DNA from: Marinobacterium sp. | GTDB lineage: Bacteria > Pseudomonadota > Gammaproteobacteria > Pseudomonadales > Balneatricaceae | NCBI GenBank assembly: GCA_025800125.1 | Contig: JAOXSF010000111.1 | Span: forward strand, 35,289 to 99,288 | Length of the DNA stretch: 64,000 nucleotides | Direction: 5' to 3' | Shown: positions 56,158-64,000 of the stretch, one piece after another | How the letters are laid out: each line of letters begins with the position of its first letter | Position numbering within the stretch: position 1 is the stretch's first letter | Position numbers and translations under genes: made by a program | Notes under the pieces: model-generated | What the model was told of the DNA's origin: nothing | The model's database searches: none | Seen by the model: the letters and a program-made list of their open reading frames with translations, nothing else

Positions 56158-58329
56158 TCAGCTACCGAACTTCGCCTTAGCTTCAATACGGCGGCGGTGC
56201 AGTACGGGCTCGGTGTAACCGTTTGGCTGTACGCAACCTTCAAATACCAGCTCGCAAGCGGCCTGGAAAGCCACACTGCCGTCGAAGTCAGCGGCCATCG
56301 GGCGGTATTCGGCGTCGTTTTCGTTCTGACGATCTACCACAGCAGCCATACGCTGCATGGTTTCCATGACCTGCTCTTTGCTGCAGATACCGTGACGCAG
56401 CCAGTTGGCGATATGCTGGCTGGAGATACGCAGGGTCGCGCGGTCTTCCATCAGGCCAACGTCGTTGATATCAGGCACCTTGGAACAGCCCACACCCTGA
56501 TCAACCCAGCGTACTACGTAACCCAGGATGCCCTGAGCATTGTTGTCCAGTTCGTTCTGGATTTCGTCTGCAGACCAGTTCGGGTTTTCTGCCACGGGTA
56601 CCGACAGGATGTCGTCCAGCGAGGCACGGCCACGGCTGCGCAGCTCATCCTGACGGGCGAATACATCAATCTTGTGATAGTGCAGCGCGTGCAGTGTCGC
56701 GGCGGTGGGTGATGGAACCCAGGCAGTGTTGGCACCAGACAGTGGGTGGCCAATCTTGGCATCAAGCATATTGGCCATCTGATCCGGGATGGGCCACATG
56801 CCTTTACCGATCTGAGCCCGGCCACTAAGGCCACACTCCAGCCCTACATCTACGTTCCAGTTTTCATATGCGCTGATCCAGGCGGCCTGTTTCATGTCGC
56901 CTTTGCGGATCATCGGCCCTGCTTCCATGGAGGTGTGAATCTCATCGCCGGTGCGATCAAGGAAACCGGTGTTGATAAAGACCACGCGCTCTTTAGCGGC
57001 ACGGATACACTCTTTCAGGTTAACGGTGGTACGGCGCTCTTCATCCATTATGCCCATTTTCAGGGTGAAGCGCTCCAGACCCAGCGCATCTTCCACCCGG
57101 CCAAACAGTTCGTTGGCGAAGGCAACTTCTTCCGGGCCGTGCATCTTCGGTTTAACGATGTACATGGAGCCGGTGGTGGTGTTGCTGAACTGGCCGTTGC
57201 CCTTCACATCATGGATGGAGATCAGACTGGTGATCATGCCGTCCATCATGCCTTCCGGCACTTCGTTACCGTCTTTGTCCAGGATCGCTTCGTTGGTCAT
57301 CAGGTGGCCAACATTACGCACGAACATCAAGCTGCGGCCTTTCAGTGCCTGGGTAGAACCATCCAGTGCCGTGTATTCGCGGTCCGGGTTGATGCGACGG
57401 GTAAAGGTCTTGCCGCCTTTGGACACCTCTTCGGTCAGGTCGCCCTTCATCAGCCCCAGCCAGTTGCGGTAGATCACAACCTTGTCGGCAGCATCAACCG
57501 CTGCCACCGAGTCTTCACAGTCCATGATGGTGGTCAGTGCAGATTCCATCAGGACGTCGGCAACGCCAGCGGCGTCGTTTTTACCGATCAGGCTGTCACG
57601 GTCGATCTGAATCTCAAAGTGCAGGCCATTGTTCTGCACAATTACCGCATCCGGGCTGTTAGCATCACCACGGAAACCCACCAGCTGCCCGTTATCGGCC
57701 AGTGTTGTATTGCTGCCATCACGCAGGGCAACCACCAGCTGGCCATTTTCAACATGGTAACCGGCAGAGTCCTTATGGGAGCCGGTTGCCAGTGGTGCCG
57801 CCTCATCCAGGAAATTGCGCGCAAATTCGATAACTTTTGCGCCACGGGCCGGGTTGTAACCGGTGCCTTTTTCCGCGCCATTGTCATCGCTGATGGCGTC
57901 GGTGCCATACAGCGCATCGTACAGGCTACCCCAGCGGGCATTGGCTGCGTTCAGTGCAAAGCGAGCGTTCATCACCGGCACTACCAGCTGTGGCCCGGCC
58001 ATGGTGGCCATCTCAGGGTCAACATTGGTGGTGGTGGCCTGAAAGTCTTCGCCTTCCGGCAGCAGGTAACCGATCTCTTGCAGGAACGCTTTATAAGCGG
58101 CGAAATCGAAACCGTCCTGGCTGCGATGCCAGTTGTCGATCTGCGCCTGAATCTGGTCACGCTTGCCCAGCAGTTCACGGTTACGGGGTGCCAGATCATG
58201 CACGATGGCATCAAAAGCAGACCAGAACTGCTGCTCGCTGACGCCGGTGCCCGGCAGTGCTTCGTTGTTTACAAAATCGTAGAGAGACTGTGCGATCTGC
58301 AGACCGCCAGACTGTACCCTTTGGCTCAT
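56158..58329 (-). CDS. glcB: Malate synthase G
   Basis: Condenses glyoxylate and acetyl-CoA to malate, the second step of the glyoxylate shunt, and supplies the malate used by the malic enzyme at 29041. 723 residues, typical of isoform G. Landmarks are [91 protein letters not shown] and the C-terminal [22 protein letters not shown] lies eight bases before the ATG. Confidence 0.97.
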   Translation of the reverse strand: MSQRVQSGGLQIAQSLYDFVNNEALPGTGVSEQQFWSAFDAIVHDLAPRNRELLGKRDQIQAQIDNWHRSQDGFDFAAYKAFLQEIGYLLPEGEDFQATTTNVDPEMATMAGPQLVVPVMNARFALNAANARWGSLYDALYGTDAISDDNGAEKGTGYNPARGAKVIEFARNFLDEAAPLATGSHKDSAGYHVENGQLVVALRDGSNTTLADNGQLVGFRGDANSPDAVIVQNNGLHFEIQIDRDSLIGKNDAAGVADVLMESALTTIMDCEDSVAAVDAADKVVIYRNWLGLMKGDLTEEVSKGGKTFTRRINPDREYTALDGSTQALKGRSLMFVRNVGHLMTNEAILDKDGNEVPEGMMDGMITSLISIHDVKGNGQFSNTTTGSMYIVKPKMHGPEEVAFANELFGRVEDALGLERFTLKMGIMDEERRTTVNLKECIRAAKERVVFINTGFLDRTGDEIHTSMEAGPMIRKGDMKQAAWISAYENWNVDVGLECGLSGRAQIGKGMWPIPDQMANMLDAKIGHPLSGANTAWVPSPTAATLHALHYHKIDVFARQDELRSRGRASLDDILSVPVAENPNWSADEIQNELDNNAQGILGYVVRWVDQGVGCSKVPDINDVGLMEDRATLRISSQHIANWLRHGICSKEQVMETMQRMAAVVDRQNENDAEYRPMAADFDGSVAFQAACELVFEGCVQPNGYTEPVLHRRRIEAKAKFGS

Positions 58330-58880
58330 AATGGTATGCCTCTGTTATCTGCCCGGCGTCCGGTGTGAGGCATCCGGACGCTGATTATTGTTCTGCCGCT
58401 ATGGTCAGCCTGGACGGTTGCCACAACGTGCATTTTTGTGCACTGCAACAGTAGCGTTCCAGGCCCTTACTGTCGCCCCCTGCGCGACCAAAGTTGAAGG
58501 TCTGCCAGCGGGATATTCATAAAGTGAACGTGTTTACAATCATAGGTAGAAAGCGAAAATCGGGGAACCCCACCGAAAGTGTCAGGAGACAGCTACACTG
58601 ACCACAGGTAACACGATATAGCCCGCTAGCAGGCCTCTCCGACAACAGCCAACATAGAGGTACAGGCCACGGCAGATAAGGGTTTCAGAACGATGACAGC
58701 ACAATGAAACACCGTGCTGCTCCCTTCCCGCATACACCGGCAGGGCGAAGCAGATAAGGCTACGAAATAGCAATTATAACTGTGCTGAATGGCCCGGCTT
58801 GCGGCAGCGCGGCAAGCTGCCACAGCCGCTGCGGTGTTTAATGATTCATTGAAGCGCATTCATCACTCAGACAACACTAC
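58330..58880. other. Intergenic region, glcB/mscK
   Basis: About 550 bp without a plausible gene. It contains the glcB promoter region and a GTGCA/TGCAC hairpin with a T-rich loop near 58428-58443. Open frames on the minus strand here have no recognisable product. No RNA gene or operator was identified. Confidence 0.4.
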
Positions 58881-61800
58881 TCAGACAACACTCTGTCTGG
58901 AGATATGCACATCCATCTGCGGAAACGGTATTTCGATACCCTGTTGACGAAATGCTGCATCGATGGCGCTGTTCAGCTCATTGGCAACTTCCAGCCGGTC
59001 GGCCATAGCGGCAACATAGACGCGCAAATCAAAATTCAGTGCGCTGTCACCAAAGCCAAGGAAAAACGCCTGGGGTTCAGGGTCATCCAGCAACCGGTCA
59101 TTGTTATGCGCAACCTCCAGCAACAATGAACGTACCAGCGCAGTATCCGAGCCATAGGCAACCCCTACCGGTATAACCACACGGGTTACCGCATCACTGA
59201 GCGACCAGTTGATCAGCTGATCGGTGATAAACGTCTTGTTGGGAATGATCACTTCTTTACGATCCCAATCGGTGATGGTGGTCGCACGCATCTGAATACG
59301 GGTGACTGTGCCGGTCAGGTTGCCAACGGTGACCGTATCGCCAATACGCACCGGCTTTTCAAACAGGATAATTACGCCGGAAACAAAGTTGGCAACAATC
59401 TCTTGCAGGCCAAATCCCAGGCCAACACCCATGGCTGCCACCAGCCACTGCAGTTTGTCCCAGGCAAAACCCAGCTGACTAAAACCGGTGGTAACTCCGA
59501 CCATAATCAGCAGGTATTTCACAAGTGTGGTAATGGCATAACCGGTGCCCGGCGACAGCGTCAGATGACGCAATACCAGCAGCTCCAGCAAGCCGGGCAG
59601 GTTGTAGGCTCCCAGCAGACTGAACACCAGTATCAACACACCAACCAGCAGATCTTTCAGGGTGATCGGCTGCAGAATATCACCGCTCTCGGCACTGACA
59701 GTGCTGGACCACAACTCGATATTGTCCAGCACCACCAGCGTCGGTAGCAGGTCTCGCAGCAGTATCCAGAACAGGCTGGTCAGCAAAATCAGACTGGCAA
59801 CTTTGAGCAACACTCTGGCCTGGTCCGAGATGGTCTGTAGATCCAGCAGGTTCTCTTCCAGCGGTGGCGCCTCTTCATTATTTTCCCGTGCAGCCAGAAT
59901 CTCAGCCCGGCGGGTACGGGCACGGTCAAAGGCCAGTTTTCGTTCTTCGATCAACAACCAGCGTAAGCCGGTCTGATAGAACACCCAGACCGCCAGACAG
60001 ATCAGCACCGCAATCAGTTGCACTATGATCATTGCCCCAGCGGTCAAGGCATAACCCCAGAGCGTCAGACCAATACCCACCAGCGGTGATAGCCCCAGTA
60101 ACAACAACCAGAACTGACTTCGCAGCCACCAACCACTGACAGCACGTTGCTGATCAAGCCGACCACACTGCCGCCACAGGCTGAACCAGAATACCGCCAG
60201 TAGCGCCAGCAGCGCGATCAACAACAGACGTCCCAGGCCTGAGCGCATCACATCATCACTGATTTCATCCACCCAGGTTGCGGCGGCCAGTAGTGGTACC
60301 GCCAGAATAAACAGCGACAGAAAACGACGACTGAGCAACTGGGCCAGCCCCTGTGGCATATCCAGGTGACCAGCAAAAAAGCCGCTCGGTGTAGACAACC
60401 AGATATACAGACTATGGGCTAGCCACAATGTGGCTGCTGTCAGCATCAGCACCTTACTGGCTGCGGCAGACTCGGCCCAGTCCGGGTCAATGGCAGTGCC
60501 AGCCATGCTCAGTAGTAACAGCGGTAATGGCAGGGCAATCAGCGGCGCCATCAGCATCAGTTTCAGGGTATGGCCGATACGATCCTGCCGGACATTACCC
60601 AGCTGCTGATGCCAGAGCGGTTCATGCTCCCGCTGGTAACGCCATAACACCAGCGCAAACAGCGACACCATAATGATGCCAAACAGGCTGCCAGCAAACT
60701 GCGGCGATGCCTGTAGTATTGAGCGATTTTTCAGCGCCAGTGCGTGACTGATCAATGCGTCCAGCCCCTGGTGAATCTCGCCCGGCCAGCTCAGATCTAC
60801 TGTTGGTACACTGGGGTGCCAGAGCAGATTTTCATTGAGCAGTTCACTACTCTGGCGAACCTGTTCGTTATAGGCTTCCTGCACCGTCAACAACTCCGAT
60901 AATCCAGCAATCAGTTGCTGGCGGCTTTTACGCAGACGCTGATTCAACTTGCTCCGATCAGCCTGTAGCTCTTGTTGCTGACGTAGCTCTTGCTGCTGAC
61001 GTAGCTGATCTGCTGCCAGCACCGGTGTATCAACAGTTGCTTCCAGCGCATCCAGTTCGGCCTGCTCCTGTTCCAGGTTCTGCAATCGTAATTTATTGAT
61101 ACGGGCATAGGTTTTTCCGGTATCAATTGGCCGGGTGACCCGTAACATCAGCCGACGCATTTCGCCACCCAGGTAGCCAATATCCAGCGCCAGTTGCTGT
61201 TCAATGGTGCGATGGCTGCGATCCAGCCTTTTAAGCTGCCGGCTCAGCTCTGTACGGGTTTTGCCAACCTGCTCGGTATCTGCCAGAGTCTGGCGAATCT
61301 GATCGCTGAGCGCCTGATTCTTCTGCTGAATTACCATCAACGCGGGAGATAGCTGCAACTGTGCATCCGGGTGTGTCTCAAGCTCACTCAGCGCTTTTTC
61401 CGCTTCACTGCGTCGACGCTGTTGCAGTACCGTTTCAATCTGTTCCAGCCGCTGCCGCTGCAGACTGATCTGTTGCTCCGACTGTTCCAGCTGCAGGCCC
61501 GTCAGCTCAGTTTGCGCAGGCAGGGTCAGCAATTCCAGCTCCAGCGCCTGAACTCTGGCATTCAGTTCGCTAGCCTGAACATCCATCAATTGCAGTTGCA
61601 GACTATCCAGTCCATCCCGGGCCAGCGGCGTACCGCCTGCTTTTTCCCGTAGCTGTCCCAGTTTTTCCCGCAAACGCACCTGTTTATCTTCGTTCTGGCG
61701 GATCAGTTTACGCGCCTCCGCACGGGCACTTTCCTGTTCAAGCAGTGTAGCGCGGGTGCGAGTCAGTAGCTGATTTAACTCATCCAGCGGGCGGCGCTCC

Positions 61801-62114
61801 AGTTTCCTCAAGGGCTTGAGAGTCGCGGGCTTCTGCAGCGTTTTTTTCAACGCATCAATCTGAGTTGGCTGACTATCAATCAGTGCGCGGTACTCTGTTA
61901 TTTTCTTTTCATTACGCTGCAGTTTTTCCAGTGCGCCGATCAGTTGCTGATAGCGTTCACGGGTTATCTGGTTTTCACTGTCTTCAGGTGCCAGCGCTTC
62001 CAGCTGGCTACGCGCCAGGGCAAGATCATCAGCAGTGGATGTTGCTGCCTGAGCGCCCATAGCAAGCAGCGTCAGACAGAGTGTAAATAGCAGGGGCAGG
62101 CAGGTCGATTTCAT
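58881..62114 (-). CDS. mscK: MscK/KefA-type mechanosensitive channel
   Basis: 1077 residues: signal peptide (MKSTCLPLLFTLCLTLLAMGAQA), about 450 periplasmic residues of coiled-coil type (many Gln/Glu/Leu heptads), about eleven membrane segments between 470 and 890, then the MscS pore and beta domains: GLGFGLQEIVANFVSGVIILFEKPVRIGD, TRIQMRATTITDWDRKEVIIPNK and the C-terminal IEIPFPQMDVHIS. It gates on membrane tension to release solutes on osmotic downshift. GAGG precedes the ATG. The symbol reflects architecture; paralogues such as MscM share it. Confidence 0.88.
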   Translation of the reverse strand: MKSTCLPLLFTLCLTLLAMGAQAATSTADDLALARSQLEALAPEDSENQITRERYQQLIGALEKLQRNEKKITEYRALIDSQPTQIDALKKTLQKPATLKPLRKLERRPLDELNQLLTRTRATLLEQESARAEARKLIRQNEDKQVRLREKLGQLREKAGGTPLARDGLDSLQLQLMDVQASELNARVQALELELLTLPAQTELTGLQLEQSEQQISLQRQRLEQIETVLQQRRRSEAEKALSELETHPDAQLQLSPALMVIQQKNQALSDQIRQTLADTEQVGKTRTELSRQLKRLDRSHRTIEQQLALDIGYLGGEMRRLMLRVTRPIDTGKTYARINKLRLQNLEQEQAELDALEATVDTPVLAADQLRQQQELRQQQELQADRSKLNQRLRKSRQQLIAGLSELLTVQEAYNEQVRQSSELLNENLLWHPSVPTVDLSWPGEIHQGLDALISHALALKNRSILQASPQFAGSLFGIIMVSLFALVLWRYQREHEPLWHQQLGNVRQDRIGHTLKLMLMAPLIALPLPLLLLSMAGTAIDPDWAESAAASKVLMLTAATLWLAHSLYIWLSTPSGFFAGHLDMPQGLAQLLSRRFLSLFILAVPLLAAATWVDEISDDVMRSGLGRLLLIALLALLAVFWFSLWRQCGRLDQQRAVSGWWLRSQFWLLLLGLSPLVGIGLTLWGYALTAGAMIIVQLIAVLICLAVWVFYQTGLRWLLIEERKLAFDRARTRRAEILAARENNEEAPPLEENLLDLQTISDQARVLLKVASLILLTSLFWILLRDLLPTLVVLDNIELWSSTVSAESGDILQPITLKDLLVGVLILVFSLLGAYNLPGLLELLVLRHLTLSPGTGYAITTLVKYLLIMVGVTTGFSQLGFAWDKLQWLVAAMGVGLGFGLQEIVANFVSGVIILFEKPVRIGDTVTVGNLTGTVTRIQMRATTITDWDRKEVIIPNKTFITDQLINWSLSDAVTRVVIPVGVAYGSDTALVRSLLLEVAHNNDRLLDDPEPQAFFLGFGDSALNFDLRVYVAAMADRLEVANELNSAIDAAFRQQGIEIPFPQMDVHISRQSVV

Positions 62115-62165
62115 GGGGCCTCATCATAGCTGTAGCGGCATGAATCCGACCTGATCCTGCCTGAA

Positions 62166-62603
62166 TTATGAGTGTGGGGCCAGACGCTGGTGAATATGCT
62201 CTGGCAGAGGGACAGATTTGCCGGTTTCATGATCCATCCAGACCAACTTTCCATAGCCCTCACTCACTAGAGCACCACCCTGTGCTGTACTGAAAACCTT
62301 ATATGTACTCATAAAACTGCTACGTCCAGGTTCACTGCCATAACAGTAGATCGTCAATGTATCCGGATAAGTCACCGGTTTCAGAAAGGTGCAACCGACA
62401 TTGATAACAACCGGGGCAACACGCTCACCTTCAAGTGCTACGTCCAGCTTTGCCAGCATCTGGCAACGGGCCTCTTCCAGATAACGCATATACATGGCAT
62501 TGTTTACATGGCGATAAGCGTCCATATCACCCCAGCGTACCTTGATTTCAACAGTATCCAGTAATACTGCTGTTGGACTTTCTACTGCATTCACAACTGA
62601 CAT
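62166..62603 (-). CDS. Hotdog-fold acyl-CoA thioesterase (YbgC/4HBT type)
   Basis: 145 residues from ATG 62601-62603. The signature is RWGDMDAYRHVNNAMYMRYLEEAR near the N-terminus, where the Asp and the HVNN stretch belong to the 4-hydroxybenzoyl-CoA thioesterase active site. The chosen ATG has AAGAGG directly adjacent, which is too close to be ideal; the frame is open to a TTG at 62699, giving 177 residues. Substrate unknown. It lies 51 bp after mscK on the same strand as its downstream neighbour. Confidence 0.85.
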   Translation of the reverse strand: MSVVNAVESPTAVLLDTVEIKVRWGDMDAYRHVNNAMYMRYLEEARCQMLAKLDVALEGERVAPVVINVGCTFLKPVTYPDTLTIYCYGSEPGRSSFMSTYKVFSTAQGGALVSEGYGKLVWMDHETGKSVPLPEHIHQRLAPHS

Positions 62604-62791
62604 CCTCTTCAGAAAAATTGTCTTCCAGCACTGATCAAACCACTTCATCAGGCCCAAAATGCACAATAACTGACAGTGGCCTGCCAATTGTTTTACCAAG
62701 GTTTAAATAGCAGCACTGCCAGCTTTAGCTAAAGTTACACTATCAGACCACTTGATACAGTTATCGCATCAGATTCATCAAGGATTCGCCC

Positions 62792-63766
62792 GTGCCATTT
62801 GACCCCATTATTCTGCACAATTACCTCCCTACCTTTCAGAATGCCCCTGAGCAACCTGCGGAAGCATTTTCGCCTTATCTGAAACTGTATGGGTTAGAGC
62901 GTCTGGAGAATCTGGCCAGCCACAGAATAGGGCTGATCAATGGCTACGGCACACCATTGTGCTGTCAATGTTTTACGCCATCACGACCATCTCGCGGTAC
63001 AGTGGTACTGATACATGGCTATATGGAGCATCTGGCGCTACAGCAACCATTAATTCAATATCTGCTGACAGAGGGCTATACCGTCATCGGCTATGATCTG
63101 CCCGGCCATGGTTTATCGGAAGGTCAGCGCTTCTGGATTGACAGTTTTACCCGCTACGGCTGCCAGTTCGGTGAGGTGGTGCAGAGCCTGCATGACCAGT
63201 TACCCAGCCCCTGGTTTTTTGTCGGTCATAGCACCGGCGCAGCGGTACTGATGGTACATCAGCAGCAGTTTGGTGAGGTCAGCCACTGGCCGTTAGCCCG
63301 ACGTATATTTCTTGCACCATTGGTACGTCCTCAGCAATACGGCCCCATTCGTTTCAAGTATCGCTGGCTTAAATATCTATTGAACAATGTCGCCCGTTAT
63401 TACAGTGCAAACAGCCACGATAAGCAGTATCTGGAATTCGTGCGTGAGAAAGACCCATTGCAACACGACCGTATACCTCTGGACTGGATTGGTGCCATGC
63501 TGTCCTGGATACGGCGCATTGAAAGCAGCGCCCCGATGCATTGCCCCGTCACCGTGATTCAGGGGTTATCCGACGGCACTGTTGACTGGGTTAAAAATCT
63601 GTCAACATTGAACGAGCTTTATCCTCAATTGCAGATTGAGCTGATTGAGGATGCACGCCATCAGCTAATCAATGAAAGCTCGCCTTATCAAAAGCGCTTA
63701 TTCCGGCTGCTTCAGCATAGTATGCAACAGCACCATCAACATACAACGATGCCAGCTGTGAACTGA
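62792..63766 (+). CDS. Alpha/beta hydrolase (monoglyceride-lipase-like)
   Basis: 324 residues with VVLIHGYMEH (oxyanion region), YDLPGHGLSEGQR and the nucleophile elbow FVGHSTGAAVLM. A late Asp lies in QGLSDGTVDW and the catalytic His in DARHQLINE. The pattern resembles monoacylglycerol or lysophospholipase hydrolases. No signal peptide. Start is GTG with AAGGA seven bases upstream. Natural substrate unknown. Confidence 0.88.
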   Translation: MPFDPIILHNYLPTFQNAPEQPAEAFSPYLKLYGLERLENLASHRIGLINGYGTPLCCQCFTPSRPSRGTVVLIHGYMEHLALQQPLIQYLLTEGYTVIGYDLPGHGLSEGQRFWIDSFTRYGCQFGEVVQSLHDQLPSPWFFVGHSTGAAVLMVHQQQFGEVSHWPLARRIFLAPLVRPQQYGPIRFKYRWLKYLLNNVARYYSANSHDKQYLEFVREKDPLQHDRIPLDWIGAMLSWIRRIESSAPMHCPVTVIQGLSDGTVDWVKNLSTLNELYPQLQIELIEDARHQLINESSPYQKRLFRLLQHSMQQHHQHTTMPAVN

Positions 63767-63772
63767 GCTGGC

Positions 63773-63860
63773 TGAGAGCTGACAGCTGACAGCTGACAGC
63801 CAATTACTCTATATAACAGATAGATAACAGATATAGGCCTATGTGACAGATATAGGCTCC
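63773..63860. repeat. Short simple repeats downstream of the hydrolase gene
   Basis: Three to four copies of the 7-mer AGCTGAC around 63776-63799, then repeated AACAGATA/GACAGATATAGGC words to about 63858. No function suggested. Confidence 0.65.
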
Positions 63861-63864
63861 AAAC

Positions 63865-63897
63865 GAAAAAACCCCCGGCACAGTGTGCTGGGGGTTT
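63865..63897 (-). terminator. rRNA operon terminator
   Basis: In the minus direction: AACCCCCAGCACA, short loop, TGCCGGGGGTT followed by further T's. It is directly downstream of the 5S rRNA and probably ends the rrn operon. Confidence 0.85.
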
Positions 63898-63908
63898 CTC
63901 GGTATTAG

Positions 63909-64000
63909 ATGCCTGGCGATGCCCTACTCTCACATGGGGAAGCCCCACACTACCATCGGCGAGGCTGCGTTTCACTACTGAGTTCGGGATGGGATCAGGT
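63909..64000 (-). rRNA. rrf: 5S ribosomal RNA, 3' part (cut by window edge)
   Basis: The complement reads ACCTGATCCCATCCCGAACT at the window edge and continues through the conserved GAAACGC and GTGTGGGGCTTCCCC segments to GCCAGGCAT, the 3' end of a bacterial 5S rRNA. About 92 of some 115-120 bases are present. The exact 3' end is uncertain by a few bases. The 23S gene would lie outside to the right. Confidence 0.95.

Noticed and set aside
56746..58368. Plus-strand open frame of 540 codons opposite glcB
   Set aside because: Antisense shadow of malate synthase G; no ribosome site or family match.
58582..58859. Short Cys-rich minus-strand frames between glcB and mscK
   Set aside because: Overlapping alternative frames with no supported start and no recognisable product.
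63736..63975. Minus-strand frame running from the hydrolase end into the 5S gene
   Set aside because: It overlaps the rRNA and its terminator, so it is not a gene.

Overview
The window looks like a chromosomal segment of a marine-type gammaproteobacterium in the Pseudomonadales/Oceanospirillales area. The evidence is gene order: blocks fba-pgk-epd-tkt-metK, gshB-tonB-yqgE-ruvX-pyrR-pyrB-pyrC', and maeB-nuclease-rpmE-priA-argS-SPOR-hslV-hslU-DUF971-ubiE-ubiJ all match arrangements I know from Pseudomonas. The TRAP transporter, chemoreceptors and giant RTX protein suit a motile aquatic heterotroph. I cannot name the genus. I saw no tRNA, CRISPR array or intact insertion sequence.

Layout. 1-4875 (minus): central carbon genes (aldolase cut by the window edge, pgk, epd, tkt). 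5288-6478 (plus): metK, ending convergently with a 7-kb RTX-like gene (6631-13626) built from 789-bp repeats and preceded by about 530 bp of AT-rich DNA. 14159-20830 (minus): pyrimidine, glutathione, TonB and rRNA methylation genes; the pyrC' product lacks a zinc-ligand His and is probably structural. 20959-26837 (minus): a c-di-GMP phosphodiesterase-type membrane protein and a dctPQM TRAP operon with a structured spacer. 27316-28920 (plus): a chemoreceptor with a periplasmic CxxCH haem-c motif behind a sigma-28-like promoter. 29041-45865: housekeeping block including a second chemoreceptor, PriA, ArgS, heat-shock HslVU with a clear sigma-32 promoter, and UbiE/UbiJ.

45866-56100 is accessory. 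It starts with a 777-bp non-coding stretch holding two candidate small RNA genes. Each has a sigma-54-type GG/GC promoter with exact spacing and several (AAN)n Hfq-distal-face-type motifs displayed in hairpin loops, the architecture of the Pseudomonas CrcZ/CrcY catabolite-repression decoy RNAs. Next come a truncated REP-associated transposase and a minus-strand cluster: a patatin-like lipase with a TRAFs-binding-like N-terminus, a TIR/NB-ARC/TPR STAND protein, a nucleotide-enzyme-like plus TRAFs-binding-domain protein, and a small unknown protein. This looks like an NLR-type defence or conflict system. A plus-strand Fic protein follows.

56158-63766 returns to core-type genes (malate synthase G, a MscK-like channel, a hotdog thioesterase, an alpha/beta hydrolase). 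The window ends in the 3' part of a 5S rRNA gene on the minus strand, so an rRNA operon enters from the right. The usual ubiB after ubiJ is absent, so the accessory region marks a rearrangement point. Short tandem repeats of 15-17 bp recur in several intergenic gaps and may be a trait of this lineage.
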